Origin: Streptomyces melanogenes
Lineage (GTDB): Bacteria > Actinomycetota > Actinomycetes > Streptomycetales > Streptomycetaceae
Direction: 5' to 3'
NCBI RefSeq assembly: GCF_014649795.1
Contig: NZ_BMTS01000007.1
Location: 124,001 to 188,000 of the forward strand
DNA length: 64,000 bases
Positions 61,376 to 64,000 of this stretch are shown here, one piece after another. Under the pieces are notes generated by a model. The model did not search any database and had not been told where the DNA came from. It saw only the letters and a program-made list of their open reading frames with translations. The number at the start of each line of letters is the position of its first letter. The stretch's first letter is position 1. Made by a program: the position numbers and the translations under genes.

Positions 61376-62274
61376 TCGTCGACGCGCATGTGCACGCGGG
61401 GGAGTACTACCGCCACTACTCGGCCCGCTTCGCCGAGCAGATGACCGCCACCACCGACCTGGCACCCGAGGACCTGTCCGCGCCGGAGGCGAAACTGCTC
61501 GCCGAGATGGACGCCGCGGGCGTCGACCGTGTCTTCCTGCTCGCCTTCGACGTACAACGCGTCGAGGGGTTCTCGGTGCCGAACGAGTTCGTCGCCGAGC
61601 TGTGCGCCCGCCACCCCGACCGGCTGACCGGCTTCGCCTCCGTGGACGCGGGCGTCCCGGGCGCGGCCGGGCGCCTGCGCGAGGCCGTGACCGGCCTCGG
61701 CCTGCGCGGGCTGAAGACCGCCCCCTGCTACCTGCGCATGTCACCCGCCGACCGGCGGTGGTACGACGTGTACGAGACGGCCATGGACCTGGGCCTCCCG
61801 GTCCTGATCCACACCGGATACACACCGTCGCGCAACGCGGACGCCCGGTTCTTCTCCCCGCTGCTCGTGGAGCAGGTGGCCCGGGACTTCCCCGACCTCA
61901 CGGTGATCCTCGCCCACCTCGGCACCCCCTGGACCCGGCCGTGCGTCGACCTGCTCGCCCGGCACGCCAACCTCCACGCGGACCTGTCCATCTTCGGCTC
62001 CTACCAGCCGCCCGCCACCGTGGCCCGGGCACTGGCCCACGCCCGCGACAGCGGTGTCCTCGACCGGCTCCTGTGGGGCACCGACTTCCCCTTCGCCTCC
62101 ATGACCGGGTCCGTGACCCGCATGGCCGAGCTGGCCCGGGACCCCGGCCTGTGGCCGCACGGCAGCGACCCGCTCTCGCCGCGCGAGTACGCGGCCCTCA
62201 TGGGCGGTACGGCGGCGCGGCTGCTCGCCCGCGCCGCACCCCGAGCCACACCGACTCCCCCTTCGAACCGATGA
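61372..62274 (+). CDS. amidohydrolase-2 family metal-dependent hydrolase/decarboxylase
   Basis: 300 aa TIM barrel. Metal ligands His6-x-His8 in VDAHVHAGEYY, further His in VLIHTGYTPS and ILAHLGTPW, and Asp in LWGTDFPFAS: the pattern of the ACMSD-like amidohydrolase_2 group, which contains decarboxylases and lactone/amide hydrolases. GTG start overlapping the glycoside hydrolase stop (GTGA). Substrate unknown; its place argues for a late step on the cluster product or a ring-opening reaction. Confidence 0.85.
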   Translation: MIVDAHVHAGEYYRHYSARFAEQMTATTDLAPEDLSAPEAKLLAEMDAAGVDRVFLLAFDVQRVEGFSVPNEFVAELCARHPDRLTGFASVDAGVPGAAGRLREAVTGLGLRGLKTAPCYLRMSPADRRWYDVYETAMDLGLPVLIHTGYTPSRNADARFFSPLLVEQVARDFPDLTVILAHLGTPWTRPCVDLLARHANLHADLSIFGSYQPPATVARALAHARDSGVLDRLLWGTDFPFASMTGSVTRMAELARDPGLWPHGSDPLSPREYAALMGGTAARLLARAAPRATPTPPSNR

Positions 62275-62285
62275 CTTGAGGTGCC

Positions 62286-63110
62286 ATGACCTTTTCCCGC
62301 GGCTACGAGTTCGACGCCATGTCGCGCCGCCCCCTGTACGGCGACGTGACCCAGCGTCTGGTCGCCATCTGCGAGGCCCCGGACGGCGGTGTCGTCGCCG
62401 ACGTCGGCTGCGGCTCGGGCCTTGCCACCCAACTGCTCCTGGAACGCTCCGCGCAGGTCAGCGCCATCATCGGCATCGACCCCTCGGAGCACGAACTGGC
62501 CATCGCGCGCCAACGGTTGCGCGACCCCAAAGTGCGCTTCGTGCAAGGGCGCGCGCAGGACGTCGAATCCCTGACCGGACCGGTGGACGTCGCCGTCCTG
62601 AGCAACGTGATGCACCAGATACCGGCAGCCGAGCGCGGCCCCGTGATCGCCGGCTGCCACCGGCTGCTCGCACTGGGCGGGCGCTGCGTCCTCAACACCC
62701 TCTTCTACGAGGGAGCCGTGCTCCCCGAGACCCGGCCCTTCTACGCACACTGGCTGCGCGCCACCCGCGACGCCCTGCGGGAAAGGGGCGAGGACCTCGT
62801 CCTGGCCCGCAGCAAGCCGGTGGCCCTTCAGACCCTCACTCCACACCGCCACGAGGAGCTGTTCGCCGAGGCGGGGTTCTCCCAGACCAAGTCCGAGGAG
62901 GCCGTGTACCCGTGGACCCTCCAGGACTGGGAGGCCCTGTGCACGTACTCGGTGTTCGTGGAGGGGGCCACCGGGATCAGCGACCTGGCCCTCGGCTCCG
63001 AGGCGCTGACTCAGGGCCTGCGGGCCACCTTCGAGCGGCTTGAGCTGACCGAGGTGCCCCGGCGCTGGCTCTTCGCCTGGGGCATCAAGGGATCCCAGGA
63101 GGAGGCGTGA
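62286..63110 (+). CDS. class I SAM-dependent methyltransferase
   Basis: 274 aa. SAM motif VVADVGCGSGLATQLLL near residues 36-52, IGIDPSEHELAIAR, VLSNVMHQIP and LLALGGRCVLNT, typical of small-molecule O/N-methyltransferases. A C-terminal lid of mixed helices follows. Starts at ATG 62286, 11 nt after the amidohydrolase stop, the only clear gap in this operon stretch. The stop overlaps the next GTG. Confidence 0.87.
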   Translation: MTFSRGYEFDAMSRRPLYGDVTQRLVAICEAPDGGVVADVGCGSGLATQLLLERSAQVSAIIGIDPSEHELAIARQRLRDPKVRFVQGRAQDVESLTGPVDVAVLSNVMHQIPAAERGPVIAGCHRLLALGGRCVLNTLFYEGAVLPETRPFYAHWLRATRDALRERGEDLVLARSKPVALQTLTPHRHEELFAEAGFSQTKSEEAVYPWTLQDWEALCTYSVFVEGATGISDLALGSEALTQGLRATFERLELTEVPRRWLFAWGIKGSQEEA

Positions 63111-64000
63111 GAGCCCTGCGATGGCACGGCACACGCACGGCGGCGGTCGCGGACGACATCGCCATGCCCCGTATCGAGGAACCGCGCGACGCCGTCGTCC
63201 GCGTCGTGCGCAGCGCGATCTGCGGCACCGACCTCCACCCGTTCCGCGGCGAGATCGACGCCTTCACGCCGGGTACCGTGACCGGCCACGAGTTCACCGG
63301 CGTGGTCGAGGAGGCCGGGCCCGAAGCGCGCGGTCTCCGGCCCGGGGACCGGGTCGTCGCCTCGGACATCATCGCGTGCGGGCACTGCCGCTCCTGCCGC
63401 CGGGGCTGGCACTACCAGTGCGACCGGGTGGGCCTGTTCGGCTACTCGACCGTGGTGGGCACACGGGCCTACGACGGGGGACACTCCGAGTACGTACGGG
63501 TTCCCTTCGCCGACACCGTGCTGTTCCCGATCCCCGACGACGTCGGCGACGAGCGGGCGCTGTTCATCGGCGACGTACTCGCCACGGGCTACGCGTGCGC
63601 GGTCGGTGCCGAGGTGCGCCCCGGGGCCACGGTGGCGGTGGTCGGCTGCGGCCCCGTGGGCCTGCTGGCCCTGGAGGCCGCCTGGGTGCTGGGCGCCGCT
63701 CGCGTGCTCGCCATCGACCCGCTGGAGAGCCGACGGAAACTGGCCGCCGAACGCGGCGCCTGCCCCGTGCCCGCCACGCCCGACGTCGACCAACAGGTCG
63801 CCGACCTGACCGACGGGCGCGGCACGGACGCCGTCCTGGAAGCCGTGGGCACCGACGCCGCACTGCTGACCGCGCTGGACGTCGTACGGCCACGCGGAAC
63901 GGTGTGCGCCGTGGGCGCCCATGCCTCCGAGGCCATGCCCCTGCCGACCCGGCTCGCCTTCGCCAAGGAGATCACGCTGCGCTTCGCCGTCGGCGACCCC
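63107..64000 (+). CDS. zinc-dependent alcohol dehydrogenase (MDR), 3' truncated by window edge
   Basis: 298 codons visible, open at the right edge. Catalytic zinc site SAICGTDLHP and TVTGHEFTGVV, structural zinc Cys cluster CGHCRSCRRGWHYQC, and NAD-binding VVGCGPVGLLALEAA near residue 180. Oxidises a secondary alcohol or reduces a ketone, perhaps of the sugar or aglycone. GTG 63107 overlaps the methyltransferase stop (GTGA) behind AGGAGG. The cluster clearly continues beyond the window. Confidence 0.9.
   Translation, partial: MRALRWHGTRTAAVADDIAMPRIEEPRDAVVRVVRSAICGTDLHPFRGEIDAFTPGTVTGHEFTGVVEEAGPEARGLRPGDRVVASDIIACGHCRSCRRGWHYQCDRVGLFGYSTVVGTRAYDGGHSEYVRVPFADTVLFPIPDDVGDERALFIGDVLATGYACAVGAEVRPGATVAVVGCGPVGLLALEAAWVLGAARVLAIDPLESRRKLAAERGACPVPATPDVDQQVADLTDGRGTDAVLEAVGTDAALLTALDVVRPRGTVCAVGAHASEAMPLPTRLAFAKEITLRFAVGDP

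Noticed and set aside
1-64000. Mobile elements, tRNAs, rRNA or CRISPR arrays
   Set aside because: No transposase, integrase, cloverleaf-like gene, rRNA stretch or regularly spaced repeat array was recognised on either strand by eye; a tRNAscan or ISfinder run could still find small ones.

Overview
The window is high-GC DNA with strong GC bias at codon position 3, many GTG starts, ATGA/GTGA start-stop overlaps, rare TTA codons and a chromosomal-type rifamycin phosphotransferase. This points to Streptomyces or a close relative. No rRNA, tRNA, CRISPR array, integrase or complete insertion sequence was seen.

Left edge (1-7 kb, + strand): the end of a class I lanthipeptide cluster (lanB cut by the window edge, then lanC), an atypical LuxR-type regulator, a secreted family 19 chitinase behind a DasR/chitin-type inverted repeat and a good promoter, and a PAP2 phosphatase.

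Exopolysaccharide locus (7.0-34.5 kb, - strand): about 21 tightly packed genes, mostly overlapping by 1-4 nt, reading from 34.5 kb down to 7.0 kb. It has a Wzx/Wzy-type set: priming sugar-phosphate transferase, AlgD-like nucleotide-sugar dehydrogenase, GT4 enzymes, two Wzz-like proteins, an asparagine-synthase homologue, a bi-domain oxidoreductase, a heparinase-type lyase, a beta-helix lipoprotein, a Wzy-like polymerase and a flippase. At its distal end is an unusual sugar-modification module: RfbF-like cytidylyltransferase, C-methyltransferase, PIG-L deacetylase, SDR, DUF4910 peptidase-like protein, pyruvyl transferase, RmlC-like epimerase and a glutamate-1-semialdehyde-aminomutase-like PLP enzyme.

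Middle (34.5-41.2 kb): a 730-bp gap with a possible degraded reading frame, a methyltransferase gene with two TTA codons, rifampin phosphotransferase (rph), two small conserved-type proteins and an endonuclease/exonuclease/phosphatase-fold protein.

Right part (41.2-64.0 kb): probably one specialised-metabolite cluster running off the right edge. A - strand operon encodes an asymmetric heterodimeric ABC exporter and a free-standing acyl/aryl adenylating ligase. Facing it on the + strand are a pseudo-receiver LuxR regulator, a repeat-rich intergenic region, a free-standing condensation-domain protein, a coupled cassette (aldehyde dehydrogenase, nucleoside-2-deoxyribosyltransferase-like, dihydroorotate-dehydrogenase-like, creatininase-like) and a coupled sugar operon (UDP-sugar dehydrogenase, SDR, GT4, sugar nucleotidyltransferase, DegT aminotransferase, glycoside hydrolase, amidohydrolase, methyltransferase, zinc alcohol dehydrogenase). 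No carrier protein or polyketide/NRPS module is present. I do not recognise this gene set as a described pathway, and it is the best candidate here for something new: a glycosylated, possibly uronamide- or amide-linked small molecule.
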